Shown here piece by piece: positions 1-7,436 of a stretch of 27,941 nucleotides of DNA. Origin of the DNA: JANNAV01 sp031384695 (GTDB lineage: Bacteria > Pseudomonadota > Alphaproteobacteria > Rhodobacterales > Rhodobacteraceae); NCBI GenBank assembly GCA_031384695.1, contig JANNAV010000355.1:1-27941 (forward strand). Direction: 5' to 3'. The position numbers were made by a program, and so were the translations under genes. The notes under the pieces are model-generated. The model was not told the DNA's origin. It made no database searches and saw only the letters and a program-made list of their open reading frames with translations. Position 1 is the first letter of the stretch. Each line of letters opens with the position of its first letter.

Positions 1-224
1 AACAGCACACCACCCACCAGCACCACCAGTGCCAGCAGGTTGAAGATGATGATCTTGCGCGCCAGTGGTGATCGGTTCAGCGACACAATCCGCGACCGCG
101 ACCGTTCGTCTTTCAAGGCAGCATCGGCCACGGCATCTGCCGAAACCCAATCCTCCCCCAAAAGAACGTCACCCGTGCGGGACGGGCGGCTATCGTCGGT
201 CCCGATGCGCGGCATAGCGGTCAT
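1..224 (-). CDS. chvG: ChvG-type sensor histidine kinase, N-terminal part (runs off the window)
   Basis: Only about 74 N-terminal codons are present; the gene continues beyond base 1. The visible part is a charged cytoplasmic head with an arginine-rich stretch (RSRSRIVSLNRSPLARK), then the start of a hydrophobic segment (IIIFNLLALVVLVGGVL), as expected for the first membrane helix of ChvG/ExoS-type kinases. In that family the kinase senses an envelope or acid signal and phosphorylates ChvI. The start at 224 forms an ATGA overlap with the chvI stop, implying translational coupling. A second in-frame ATG at 215 is possible. The identity rests mainly on adjacency to chvI, since no catalytic domain is visible. 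Confidence 0.82.
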   Translation of the reverse strand, partial: MTAMPRIGTDDSRPSRTGDVLLGEDWVSADAVADAALKDERSRSRIVSLNRSPLARKIIIFNLLALVVLVGGVL

Positions 225-922
225 TCTTCGTTGTAGCGGTAGCCAATGCCATACAGCGTTTCGATGGCCGAGAAGTCATTGTCCACCGAGCGCATCTTCT
301 TGCGCAAGCGTTTGATATGGCTGTCAATCGTGCGGTCATCGACATAGACCTGATCATCATAGGCCACGTCCATCAGCTGATCGCGGCTTTTCACGAACCC
401 CGGCCTTTGCGCCAGCGCCTGCAGCAGCATGAACTCGGTGACGGTCAGCGACACATCCCGGCCCTTCCAGCTGACAGAATGGCGCAGCGGATCCATCCGC
501 AGGTTGCCCCGGTCCATCACCTTGGTTTCTTCCGTCACCGCCACTTCACCGGTGGCGATGGCATCCTGACGGCGCAGCAGCGCCCGGATCCGCTCTACCA
601 GAAGCCGCTGCGAGAAGGGCTTTTTCACATAGTCATCGGCCCCCATCCGCAGGCCCAGAACCTCGTCGATCTCGTCATCCTTCGAGGTGAGAAAGATCAC
701 CGGCATGGTGGTTTTAAGCCGCAATCTTTGCAGCAGATCCATGCCGTCCATGCGGGGCATCTTGATGTCCAGCACCGCCATATCCGGCATCCGACGGGTG
801 AAGGCGTCAAGCGCCGACTGACCGTCGTTAAACGTCTCCACCTCAAAGCCTTCGGCCTCAAGAGTCATCGAAACCGACGTCAGGATGTTCCTGTCGTCGT
901 CCACAAGGGCGATCCTTGCCAT
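221..922 (-). CDS. chvI: ChvI response regulator (OmpR/PhoB family)
   Basis: This 233-residue DNA-binding response regulator has a receiver domain at about residues 3-120, with acidic pocket D9/D10, phospho-acceptor D52 (VLDIKMP), T79 and K101 (KKPF). A winged-helix domain follows at about 135-230, ending in the family signature DSHIKRLRKKM and YGIGYRY. In alphaproteobacteria ChvI acts with ChvG to control envelope, exopolysaccharide and acid-response genes, and it is often found beside pckA, as here. The ATG at 922 is preceded by AGGGAAG at a good distance. The gene is transcribed away from pckA and its stop overlaps the chvG start by four bases. Confidence 0.93.
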   Translation of the reverse strand: MARIALVDDDRNILTSVSMTLEAEGFEVETFNDGQSALDAFTRRMPDMAVLDIKMPRMDGMDLLQRLRLKTTMPVIFLTSKDDEIDEVLGLRMGADDYVKKPFSQRLLVERIRALLRRQDAIATGEVAVTEETKVMDRGNLRMDPLRHSVSWKGRDVSLTVTEFMLLQALAQRPGFVKSRDQLMDVAYDDQVYVDDRTIDSHIKRLRKKMRSVDNDFSAIETLYGIGYRYNEE

Positions 923-1088
923 GTTTGGGCTTCCCTATTCTGCTCGGCTTGCCTGATTTTTTCTATATGATCCATTTTCCGCCCGCAGGAATCAACAGTT
1001 AATGCGAATCACCCCGCGTATCTCGGTCCATAAGCCGCTAAATTTCCAAAGGAATGACTAATTTGCCTCACTTCGCGGATTGTGGCCG

Positions 1089-1123
1089 ATTGGTTGCGCT
1101 AACCTTGGAATGGTTGCGCTAAC
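1089..1123. promoter_or_regulatory. Tandem LacI-operator-like sites in the chvI-pckA intergenic region
   Basis: The 13-mer TGGTTGCGCTAAC occurs twice, at 1091-1103 and 1111-1123, exactly 20 bases apart (about two helical turns). Each copy has a GCGC core with partly symmetric arms, resembling alphaproteobacterial LacI-family operators of the type TGTTAGCGCTAACA. In Sinorhizobium meliloti pckA is controlled by a LacI-family protein, PckR. The proposal that these are pckA operators is inference from position and sequence form. The rest of the 354-base gap contains a hairpin (1207-1223) and no gene that I can support. Confidence 0.5.
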
Positions 1124-1206
1124 GATCCGAATGCGTCCTATTCCTGTGAAAATCCCCATGTTATACGGGGGTTGAGGGGCATGTCTGCGGTTTTACGCCC
1201 CGCGGA

Positions 1207-1223
1207 CCCGGCTCGACGCCGGG
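1207..1223 (+). promoter_or_regulatory. G+C-rich hairpin in the probable pckA leader
   Basis: CCCGGC (1207-1212) pairs perfectly with GCCGGG (1218-1223) across a 5-base loop, ending 53 bases before the pckA ATG. It has no following T-run, so it is not an obvious terminator. It could structure the leader RNA, or be chance in G+C-rich DNA. Confidence 0.25.
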
Positions 1224-1276
1224 CCGATGCACCAGATTGAAAGCCGCAATCCGGGCGGCAACAGGAGCTTGCAGAA

Positions 1277-2875
1277 ATGACACATGGTCGCGTGAACCCA
1301 ACCGCAACGCTGGAACATCAGGGCATAGCCGGGCTGGGGCGCGTATATTACAACTATGCCGAGCCCGCTCTGGTCGAGGCTGCGGTGGCCCGCGGTGAAG
1401 GCCGGCTGGGCCGTGGCGGCGCATTCCTGTGCTCCACCGGCCAGTTCACCGGTCGCTCGCCCAAGGATAAATTCGTGGTCCGCACCGCTTCGGTGGAACA
1501 GAACATCTGGTGGGAAAACAACCAGGTGATGCCCGCCGCCGCCTTTGACCTTCTGCACGCCGACATGCTGGCCCATATGCAGGGACGCGAATATTTCGTG
1601 CAGGATCTGTTTGGCGGCGCCGATCCGGTCCACCGCCTTGATGTGCGGATGGTGACCGAGCTTGCCTGGCACGGCCTCTTCATCCGCCACCTGCTGCGCC
1701 GCCCCGCGCGCGCCGGACTTGATCATTTCGTGCCCGACTGGACGGTGATCAACTGCCCGTCCTTCAAGGCCGATCCGGCTCGCCATGGCTGCCGCTCGGA
1801 AACCGTGATTGCAATGAATTTCGATGCCAAACTGATCCTGATCGCCAATACTGCCTATGCGGGCGAAAACAAGAAGGCGGTGTTCACCCTGCTGAATTAC
1901 CTTCTGCCGGAAAAAGATGTGATGCCGATGCATTGCTCGGCCAATCACGCCTTGGGCGATCCCACTGATACCGCCGTGTTCTTCGGCCTCTCGGGCACCG
2001 GCAAAACCACGCTGTCCGCCGATCCCGCCCGCACCCTGATCGGCGACGATGAACACGGCTGGTCCGACCGTGGCACCTTCAACTTCGAAGGCGGCTGTTA
2101 TGCCAAAACCATCAACCTCAGCGCCGCCGCCGAGCCCGAGATTTTTGCCACCACCGCGCGTTTCGCTACCGTGGTGGAAAACGTGGTCTATGATCCCGAA
2201 ACGCTCGAGATTGACTTCGACGATGACAGCCTCACCGCCAACACCCGCTGCGCCTATCCGCTCGACTATATCTCCAACGCCTCCGCCACCGGTATGGGCG
2301 GCCATCCCCGCCACATCATCATGCTGACCTGCGATGCTTACGGCGTGCTGCCGCCGATTGCCCGGATGACGCCGGCGCAGGCGATGTACCACTTCCTGTC
2401 CGGCTTCACCTCGAAAGTCGCCGGCACCGAGCGAGGCGTCACCGAGCCTGTCCCCACCTTCAGCACCTGTTTCGGCGCCCCCTTCATGCCGCGCCGCCCC
2501 GAGGTTTACGGCAAACTGCTGCAAGCCAAGATCGCCAAGCACGGTGCCACCTGCTGGCTGGTCAACACCGGCTGGACCGGCGGCGCTTACGGGGTGGGCA
2601 AGCGGATGCCGATCAAGGCCACCCGCGCGCTGTTGACAGCGGCGCTGGACGGCAGCCTTGGCCACACCATGTTCCGCCGCGATGCCAACTTCGGCTTCGA
2701 GGTGCCGGTGGCCGTGGCAGGCGTGGACAGCACCCTCCTCAACCCCCGCACCACCTGGGCCGATACCGCCGCCTATGATGTGCAGGCGCAAAAACTGGTC
2801 GGCATGTTCGCCGAAAACTTCGGCCAGTATGTGCCTTATATCGACGACGACGTGAAAGCAGCGGCGATCGGATGA
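1277..2875 (+). CDS. pckA: Phosphoenolpyruvate carboxykinase (ATP)
   Basis: This 532-residue cytoplasmic enzyme of usual family length converts oxaloacetate and ATP to PEP, CO2 and ADP, the entry step of gluconeogenesis from TCA-cycle intermediates. Visible signatures are the substrate-binding region TGRSPKDKF near residue 60, the nucleotide-binding kinase loop GLSGTGKTTLSAD at about 237-249, the metal-binding IGDDEHGW just after it, and the C-terminal NTGWTGGAYGVGKRM. The ATG is preceded by AGGAG (1263-1267) at 9 bases. It stands as a single gene between its own upstream control region with tandem operator-like sites and a strong downstream hairpin. The codon pattern matches its neighbours. 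Confidence 0.97.
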   Translation: MTHGRVNPTATLEHQGIAGLGRVYYNYAEPALVEAAVARGEGRLGRGGAFLCSTGQFTGRSPKDKFVVRTASVEQNIWWENNQVMPAAAFDLLHADMLAHMQGREYFVQDLFGGADPVHRLDVRMVTELAWHGLFIRHLLRRPARAGLDHFVPDWTVINCPSFKADPARHGCRSETVIAMNFDAKLILIANTAYAGENKKAVFTLLNYLLPEKDVMPMHCSANHALGDPTDTAVFFGLSGTGKTTLSADPARTLIGDDEHGWSDRGTFNFEGGCYAKTINLSAAAEPEIFATTARFATVVENVVYDPETLEIDFDDDSLTANTRCAYPLDYISNASATGMGGHPRHIIMLTCDAYGVLPPIARMTPAQAMYHFLSGFTSKVAGTERGVTEPVPTFSTCFGAPFMPRRPEVYGKLLQAKIAKHGATCWLVNTGWTGGAYGVGKRMPIKATRALLTAALDGSLGHTMFRRDANFGFEVPVAVAGVDSTLLNPRTTWADTAAYDVQAQKLVGMFAENFGQYVPYIDDDVKAAAIG

Positions 2876-2886
2876 CGCCGGGCGAG

Positions 2887-2923
2887 GTCTGAAAGAAACG
2901 CGCTATCAAGCGCGTTTCCAGAC
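2887..2923 (+). terminator. Strong hairpin after pckA, probable terminator
   Basis: GAAACGCGC (2895-2903) and GCGCGTTTC (2910-2918) form a perfect 9-bp stem with a 6-base loop. An outer GTCTG/CAGAC pairing (2887-2891 with 2919-2923) extends it across an AAA bulge. It lies 11 bases after the pckA stop. There is no long T-run behind it, which is common for terminators or 3'-end stabilising hairpins in these bacteria. Confidence 0.7.
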
Positions 2924-3008
2924 GGTTCGGGCGCGCAACCCTGCAAAACCAACCCTCTTTCGATCCGCCGCGCCAACCCACAAGCCACTCACCCGCCACC
3001 ACCGCGAC

Positions 3009-3056
3009 ACTTTCGTTCGCCCAGCGATTCCCGCACGAAAGTATATTGCGCTGCAA
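3009..3056. promoter_or_regulatory. Inverted repeats upstream of the acyl-CoA dehydrogenase gene
   Basis: ACTTTCGT (3009-3016) and ACGAAAGT (3035-3042) form a perfect 8-base inverted repeat with an 18-base spacer. Immediately after it lies the small dyad TTGCGCTGCAA (3046-3056). Both sit in the 188-base gap between the pckA terminator and the mcd ATG, where a promoter and regulator site would be expected. No regulator can be assigned from sequence alone. Confidence 0.3.
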
Positions 3057-3111
3057 CCGCGAAGGGTTTACCCCAAAAATCCGAACACACCCCGATAAGC
3101 GGAGCGTAAAA

Positions 3112-4779
3112 ATGCCCCACGATGGCCAGTCGATACCCGCCTCTGCCGCTCTGGCCGATCTTCTGGCCCTGACCGCCGCCGCCTTGCCCGAGGTGGAATC
3201 GCTCTGCGCCGCCGCCCGCACCGCCCTGCGCGAACTGGTCACGCTGGACGGCAAGGTTTCCGCCGCCGCACTGGAGCAGCACCAATGCGCCGCCCATACC
3301 TTCGCATGGCTCGCCACCTATACCGAATCGCTGCGCCAGATGCGCGCCTGGGCAGGCCGTCTGGATGCGGACGGCCGCTTTGGCGAGATCGAAGCCCTGA
3401 TCCTGCAAATCTGCTTTGGCGAGTATCTGGCGCAAATCCGCGGCGGCATCGCCATGAGCCAGGGCGAGGTTGCCCGCCTCTCCGACCTAGGGCTTTCCAT
3501 CCCCCAACCCAGCCCCGCCGCCGCCACCCTGATCACCCATGGCAACACCCAGACCACCCGCGCCCACCTTGTCACCCTGATGCGCGCCAACACCGGCCGC
3601 GCCACCTATGGTGCCACCGGCCTCGATGACGAATTGGAGATGATCCGCGACCAGTTCCGCCGCTTTGCCGACGAGGCGGTGATCCCGCACGCCCACGGCT
3701 GGCATCTGCGTGATGAGTTGATCCCGATGGAGATCATCCAATCCCTCGCCGAAATGGGCGTCTTTGGCCTGACCATCCCCGAGACCTACGGCGGCTTCGG
3801 CCTCAGCAAAGCCTCGATGGTCGTGGTCTCCGAGGAACTGTCGCGCGGCTATATCGGCGTCGGCTCGCTTGCCACCCGCACCGAGATCGCGGCCGAACTG
3901 ATCCTGTGCGGCGGCACCGAAGCGCAAAAGGCGCATTGGCTGCCGAAACTCGCCAGCGGCGAAATCCTTCCCACTGCTGTCTTCACCGAACCGAACACCG
4001 GCTCCGATCTCGGTGCCCTGCGCACCCGCGCGGTAAAGGCGGGCGAGGATTGGCAGATCACCGGCAACAAGACCTGGATCACCCACGCCGCCCGCACCCA
4101 TGTGATGACCCTGCTGGCCCGCACCGACCCCGCCAGCACCGATTACCGTGGCCTGTCGATGTTTCTGGCCGAGAAAACCCCCGGCACCGATGCAGACCCC
4201 TTCCCCACCATCGGCATGACCGGCGGCGAGATCGCGGTGCTGGGCTACCGGGGCATGAAAGAATACGAACTGGCCTTCGACGGCTTTGCGGTGAAGGGTG
4301 AAAACCTGCTGGGCAGCGTGCCCGGGCAGGGCTTCAAACAACTGATGCAGACGTTCGAATCTGCCCGCATCCAAACCGCCGCCCGCGCCGTGGGTGTGGC
4401 GCAATCGGCGCTGGAATCGGGGATGAAATACGCCGAAGACCGCAAGCAATTCGGCAAATCCCTGATCGAGTTTCCCCGTGTCGCGGGCAAACTGGCGATG
4501 ATGGCGGTCGAAATCATGGTCGCCCGCCAGTTAACCTATTTCAGCGCCTGGCAGAAAGACCACGACAAACGCTGCGATCTTGAGGCGGGGATGGCGAAAC
4601 TGCTGGGCGCGCGGGTGGCATGGGCGGCTGCCGATAACGCGCTGCAGATCCACGGCGGCAACGGCTTTGCCCTTGAATACCCGATCAGCCGCATCCTGTG
4701 CGACGCCCGCATCCTGAACATCTTCGAAGGGGCCGCCGAAATTCAGGCACAGGTCATCGCGAGACGGCTGTTGGACTGA
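3112..4779 (+). CDS. mcd: Methylsuccinyl-CoA dehydrogenase (acyl-CoA dehydrogenase family)
   Basis: This 555-residue FAD enzyme has a classic acyl-CoA dehydrogenase core: FTEPNTGSDLGALR in the FAD/substrate region, ITGNKTWITHAART, and the C-terminal FEG..EIQ with the likely catalytic base E539. About 150 extra N-terminal residues rich in alpha-helix precede the core. That extension is characteristic of methylsuccinyl-CoA dehydrogenases, which oxidise (2S)-methylsuccinyl-CoA to mesaconyl-CoA in the ethylmalonyl-CoA pathway of acetate assimilation in Rhodobacter and relatives. The ATG at 3112 has GGAG at 3101-3104; an upstream in-frame ATG at 3046 lacks such a site. The specific substrate is inferred from architecture and taxon; another long acyl-CoA dehydrogenase is the alternative. 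Confidence 0.85.
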   Translation: MPHDGQSIPASAALADLLALTAAALPEVESLCAAARTALRELVTLDGKVSAAALEQHQCAAHTFAWLATYTESLRQMRAWAGRLDADGRFGEIEALILQICFGEYLAQIRGGIAMSQGEVARLSDLGLSIPQPSPAAATLITHGNTQTTRAHLVTLMRANTGRATYGATGLDDELEMIRDQFRRFADEAVIPHAHGWHLRDELIPMEIIQSLAEMGVFGLTIPETYGGFGLSKASMVVVSEELSRGYIGVGSLATRTEIAAELILCGGTEAQKAHWLPKLASGEILPTAVFTEPNTGSDLGALRTRAVKAGEDWQITGNKTWITHAARTHVMTLLARTDPASTDYRGLSMFLAEKTPGTDADPFPTIGMTGGEIAVLGYRGMKEYELAFDGFAVKGENLLGSVPGQGFKQLMQTFESARIQTAARAVGVAQSALESGMKYAEDRKQFGKSLIEFPRVAGKLAMMAVEIMVARQLTYFSAWQKDHDKRCDLEAGMAKLLGARVAWAAADNALQIHGGNGFALEYPISRILCDARILNIFEGAAEIQAQVIARRLLD

Positions 4780-4780
4780 G

Positions 4781-5998
4781 CTACGCCCCACCCCTTGAGG
4801 GCCGCAACACCCCCAGCCGCGGGTGCATCCGCCCCGCCACCGCCCAGCCCAGCGCCATCCCCGCCCCGCACACCGCGAATATCGCCGCCGTCGGTGCCAC
4901 CGCCAGCACCAGCCACGCCGCGCCCGGCGTCAGGATGGAAGACACATCGCGAAAGCTGGAATACACCGCCGACATCTCGGTTCGTTCGCTCGGCTTCACC
5001 GACATCAGAAACGGCAACCCCCCCACCACATCCAGCATCACCAGCAAAACCGACGCCAGCATCATCGCCGCCACCGTCAGCCACGGCAAAGGCGCGACCA
5101 AAGCCGAGATCACAAACATCGCCCCGCACAGCCCGAACGCCGCCCGCACCGACACCCTGACCCCGGCCCGCCGCACCAGCGCCAGCATGAACGGCGAGGC
5201 GAACAGCATCGCATTCGAGACTGAAAGCGCCATCCCCCCCACCTTGTTGCCCAACCCCTGCTCGATGCAGAAATACGGCAGATACACCACATAAACCCAC
5301 CAGCCGGTCGAACGGATCACCGCAAACGCCCAACCGGCAATCAACCGCGGCTGCGCGAAAAACCGCCCCAGAAATGCCAAAGGGTTCACCGCCGGCCGCT
5401 TGGCCTTGGTGATCTGGCGGCCATTGCCCAGCCGCAGCACCCAAAACGCCACCAACAGCATCACCGCGAAACTCCCGGCCAGCAAAAACGGCGCGGGCTT
5501 CCAGTAATCATGCAGCCAAACCCCCAGCACCGGCCCAATTGCCCAGGGTGTGGCCGAATACACCATCACCAGGCTTTGCATCCGCCCCAGCTTGGCGCGC
5601 TCGACATAATCCAGCACATAGGCGTTGAAACAGACAAAGTTGGTCGCCGTCGCCATCGACATCGCCATCAAGGCCAGCGGCACCGTCACCGACGTGCCTG
5701 CCAGCGCCAGCCCCATACCAATCAGATACAGGCTGCAACCGCCGGTGTACAACCACCGCCGCGGGATTGCCCGGTTGGCCCAGGGCACCAGCAGCCCCCA
5801 GATCAGCGAGATCACCCCCACCGCGAAATAAACCTTGGAAGACCCGACGGTCGATCCCATCACGTCCCGCACCGCCAGCGGCATCGCCGAGATGAGAGAG
5901 CCGCGCACCGCCGCCTCCAACCCCGCGAGTATGGCGAAATGCCGGATCTTCGGGTTGCGCGCATGCTTGAGATCAAGCGGAATATCGTCGATTGCCAT
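4781..5998 (-). CDS. MFS transporter, substrate unknown
   Basis: This is a 405-residue inner-membrane protein with about twelve hydrophobic segments, a long polar central loop (near GNGRQITKAKRPAVN), and the shape of a major facilitator family carrier. The N-terminus MAIDDIPLDLKHARNPKIRHF precedes the first helix. The frame stays open upstream to 6259, but that part is arginine-rich, has no membrane segments and looks noncoding, so the ATG at 5998 was chosen. No clear Shine-Dalgarno site is seen. The stop lies one base from the convergent mcd stop. Nothing in the sequence or neighbours indicates the substrate. Confidence 0.82.
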   Translation of the reverse strand: MAIDDIPLDLKHARNPKIRHFAILAGLEAAVRGSLISAMPLAVRDVMGSTVGSSKVYFAVGVISLIWGLLVPWANRAIPRRWLYTGGCSLYLIGMGLALAGTSVTVPLALMAMSMATATNFVCFNAYVLDYVERAKLGRMQSLVMVYSATPWAIGPVLGVWLHDYWKPAPFLLAGSFAVMLLVAFWVLRLGNGRQITKAKRPAVNPLAFLGRFFAQPRLIAGWAFAVIRSTGWWVYVVYLPYFCIEQGLGNKVGGMALSVSNAMLFASPFMLALVRRAGVRVSVRAAFGLCGAMFVISALVAPLPWLTVAAMMLASVLLVMLDVVGGLPFLMSVKPSERTEMSAVYSSFRDVSSILTPGAAWLVLAVAPTAAIFAVCGAGMALGWAVAGRMHPRLGVLRPSRGGA

Positions 5999-6309
5999 GA
6001 TACCGCACCATTGCGCACCCCAGCCGCGCAAGCTTCGCCAAGCCCGACATCCACGCGCCATCCGCGACGCTGCGCCGCGCCGCTTGTTTGCCGCCAGCAA
6101 GATCAGGTGCCGATGGGCGGATGCCGGGCCTGTCGCAACAGGCGACTGCGGTTTGCAAAGGCACAAAGGCCCCCACGGCCTCGTCGCCAAGCCAGAATCC
6201 AGTCGCCACAAGCCACCCGCGTTGCGGTCACCCATAGCCCGGCAGATGTCCGTCTGCAATCGCCGGGACGCGGTGACAAAACAGCCAAGCCGCTAAAATC
6301 CAACGGGTT

Positions 6310-6357
6310 TCCAGAGCGGGAAGCGCCTTGGCGGAACCACTCCGCAGCCGCTCTGGA
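6310..6357. repeat. Nested inverted repeat in the gene-free stretch 5999-6567
   Basis: TCCAGAGCGG (6310-6319) pairs perfectly with CCGCTCTGGA (6348-6357). Inside its 28-base interval GCGGA (6331-6335) pairs with TCCGC (6341-6345), giving a two-stem structure. It lies about 210 bases past the recO stop, in the direction of recO transcription. The surrounding 569 bases carry no gene I can support; the open frames there are arginine-rich and match no family I know. It could be a transcript-end structure, a small RNA or a dispersed repeat. Confidence 0.4.
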
Positions 6358-6380
6358 CAATTCGCCTAAAATTCGTCCCG

Positions 6381-6410
6381 CTTCTTCATTGCCCAAATAT
6401 CCCACGGCGG
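6381..6410 (-). repeat. Dispersed intergenic motif, copy 1 (after recO)
   Basis: The first 24 bases of the + strand here match those at 8554-8577 at 20 of 24 positions (shared core AAATATCCC). Both copies lie in the same orientation, downstream of minus-strand genes (recO and era). Read on the minus strand the core is GGGATATTT followed by CAAT.AAGAAG. From memory such strings are common between genes in Rhodobacteraceae genomes; that recollection was not checked. Confidence 0.5.
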
Positions 6411-6492
6411 TGCGGGGATGTGAAACCCCCGCTCTGGAACAGCGGGTGCGGGGGTGTGAAACCCCCGCGTTGGAACAGCGGGTGCGGGTGCG
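6411..6492. repeat. Tandem 36-bp palindromic (REP-like) repeat
   Basis: Two adjacent 36-base units lie at 6411-6446 and 6447-6482, and a third begins (TGCGGGTGCG). The units differ at only three positions. Each unit contains two overlapping dyads: GCGGGGG/CCCCCGC around TGTGAAA (perfect in unit 2), and CCCGCT/AGCGGG around CTGGAAC (perfect in unit 1). The CCCGC arm is shared, so the two hairpins are mutually exclusive. This resembles REP-type extragenic palindromes or a multiplied terminator downstream of recO. There are no spacers between the units. Confidence 0.75.
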
Positions 6493-6567
6493 CATGGCCC
6501 CCGAGGCAAGCACGGCCCGCGCGTCTGCCCGCCGAAGGACATAGTTGCAATCGCCATTCATCGCGTC

Positions 6568-7338
6568 CTACCTCTCGCGCGCCAGCAATGCGATCAACCG
6601 GTTGCGCGCCTCGGGCAACGCCCGCCCGTTCAACACCGGCGCCAGCCCCCGCGCCAGAAAATGCCCCGTCACGGCCAACCCCTGCACCAGTTCCGCCGCT
6701 GTGGCGCGCCCCTGTCCCAGCATCACCGGCGGCAACGGCAACAGCTTGGCCGCCCATTCCCCCGCCGCATCGCGCCCCACCGCCCGCCCGGACCTCGGGC
6801 TGACAAAGGCCAGATCCTCGCGGCTTCCCGTCACCGCACAGCGCGACAGGTCCAGCCCAAACCCCACAGCCTCCAGCAGCAACACTTCCCAGCGCAAATA
6901 CGCCGCCCCCCACTCAAAGGCCACCCGCTCCGGCCCATCCCCTTCGCCCCCCGCCCCCACAGCCGCGCCCGCCTCCATCGCGTCCAAAAGCACCATCGTG
7001 GCACCCCACAGCCCCGCAAACGCCTCGCGCTCGGGCAGCGCCACCTGCACCATCGCGCACACCGCATTCAGCCCCGAAAGCGCCAGCCGGTCCGCCAGAA
7101 CCCCCGCCCGTGCCCGCACCGGCTCCACCACAAACGCGCCGATATGCTCCTCCAGCCGCGCCCGCCACGCCACCGCCACCTGACTGCCCGGCTGCAATAC
7201 CGCCGCCATCCGCCGCGAGGCCCCGCCCCTCACCACGCCCAGATGCCGCCCATGCGCCGCGGTAAACACCTCGATGATCGCCGCACTTTCCCCATGCAAC
7301 CGCATGGCAATCAGCACGCCCTCGTCTTGCCATTCCAT
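6568..7338 (-). CDS. recO: DNA repair protein RecO
   Basis: This 256-residue protein of usual family length opens with MEWQDEGVLIAMRLHGESAAIIEVFTA, the N-terminal OB-fold signature of RecO, and has the helical C-terminal domain with a closing R.RLI.LLARER. RecO works with RecR and RecF to load RecA on SSB-coated single-stranded DNA. The frame is open further upstream, to 7623, but the conserved N-terminus fixes the start at 7338. In related genomes recO closes the lepB-rnc-era block; here it is separated from DUF1491 by an opposite-strand membrane protein gene. A repeat cluster follows its stop. Confidence 0.93.
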   Translation of the reverse strand: MEWQDEGVLIAMRLHGESAAIIEVFTAAHGRHLGVVRGGASRRMAAVLQPGSQVAVAWRARLEEHIGAFVVEPVRARAGVLADRLALSGLNAVCAMVQVALPEREAFAGLWGATMVLLDAMEAGAAVGAGGEGDGPERVAFEWGAAYLRWEVLLLEAVGFGLDLSRCAVTGSREDLAFVSPRSGRAVGRDAAGEWAAKLLPLPPVMLGQGRATAAELVQGLAVTGHFLARGLAPVLNGRALPEARNRLIALLARER

Positions 7339-7436
7339 CCGCCAACTATCATGCGCCCCCCGCCTTGCTGCAAGAGGCCTTCCGCCGCGCCGCAAGAGGC
7401 CTTGCCAAATTCCACGCCCTGAGCGAGGGTTTTCAC

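Noticed and set aside
1152..1180. CCCC...CGGGG hairpin upstream of pckA
   Set aside because: Only a 4-base stem with a long loop; not distinguishable from chance.
1193..2791. A 532-codon open frame antisense to pckA
   Set aside because: It mirrors pckA codons, is rich in Gly/Ala/His runs with no recognisable domain, and arises from high third-position G+C.
3487..4449. A 320-codon open frame antisense to mcd
   Set aside because: Shadow of the acyl-CoA dehydrogenase frame; Gly/His-rich and without domains.
5999..6259. An 87-codon N-terminal extension of the MFS transporter
   Set aside because: The extension is cysteine-, tryptophan- and arginine-rich without a membrane segment; the normal MFS N-terminus begins at 5998.
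6411..6492. CRISPR array
   Set aside because: The 36-base length is suggestive, but the units are directly adjacent with no spacers, only two are complete, and no cas genes are present.
6103..6561. A 152-codon minus-strand open frame in the gap before recO ends
   Set aside because: It runs through the 36-bp repeats and hairpins, has no recognisable family and no ribosome site; treated as noncoding.
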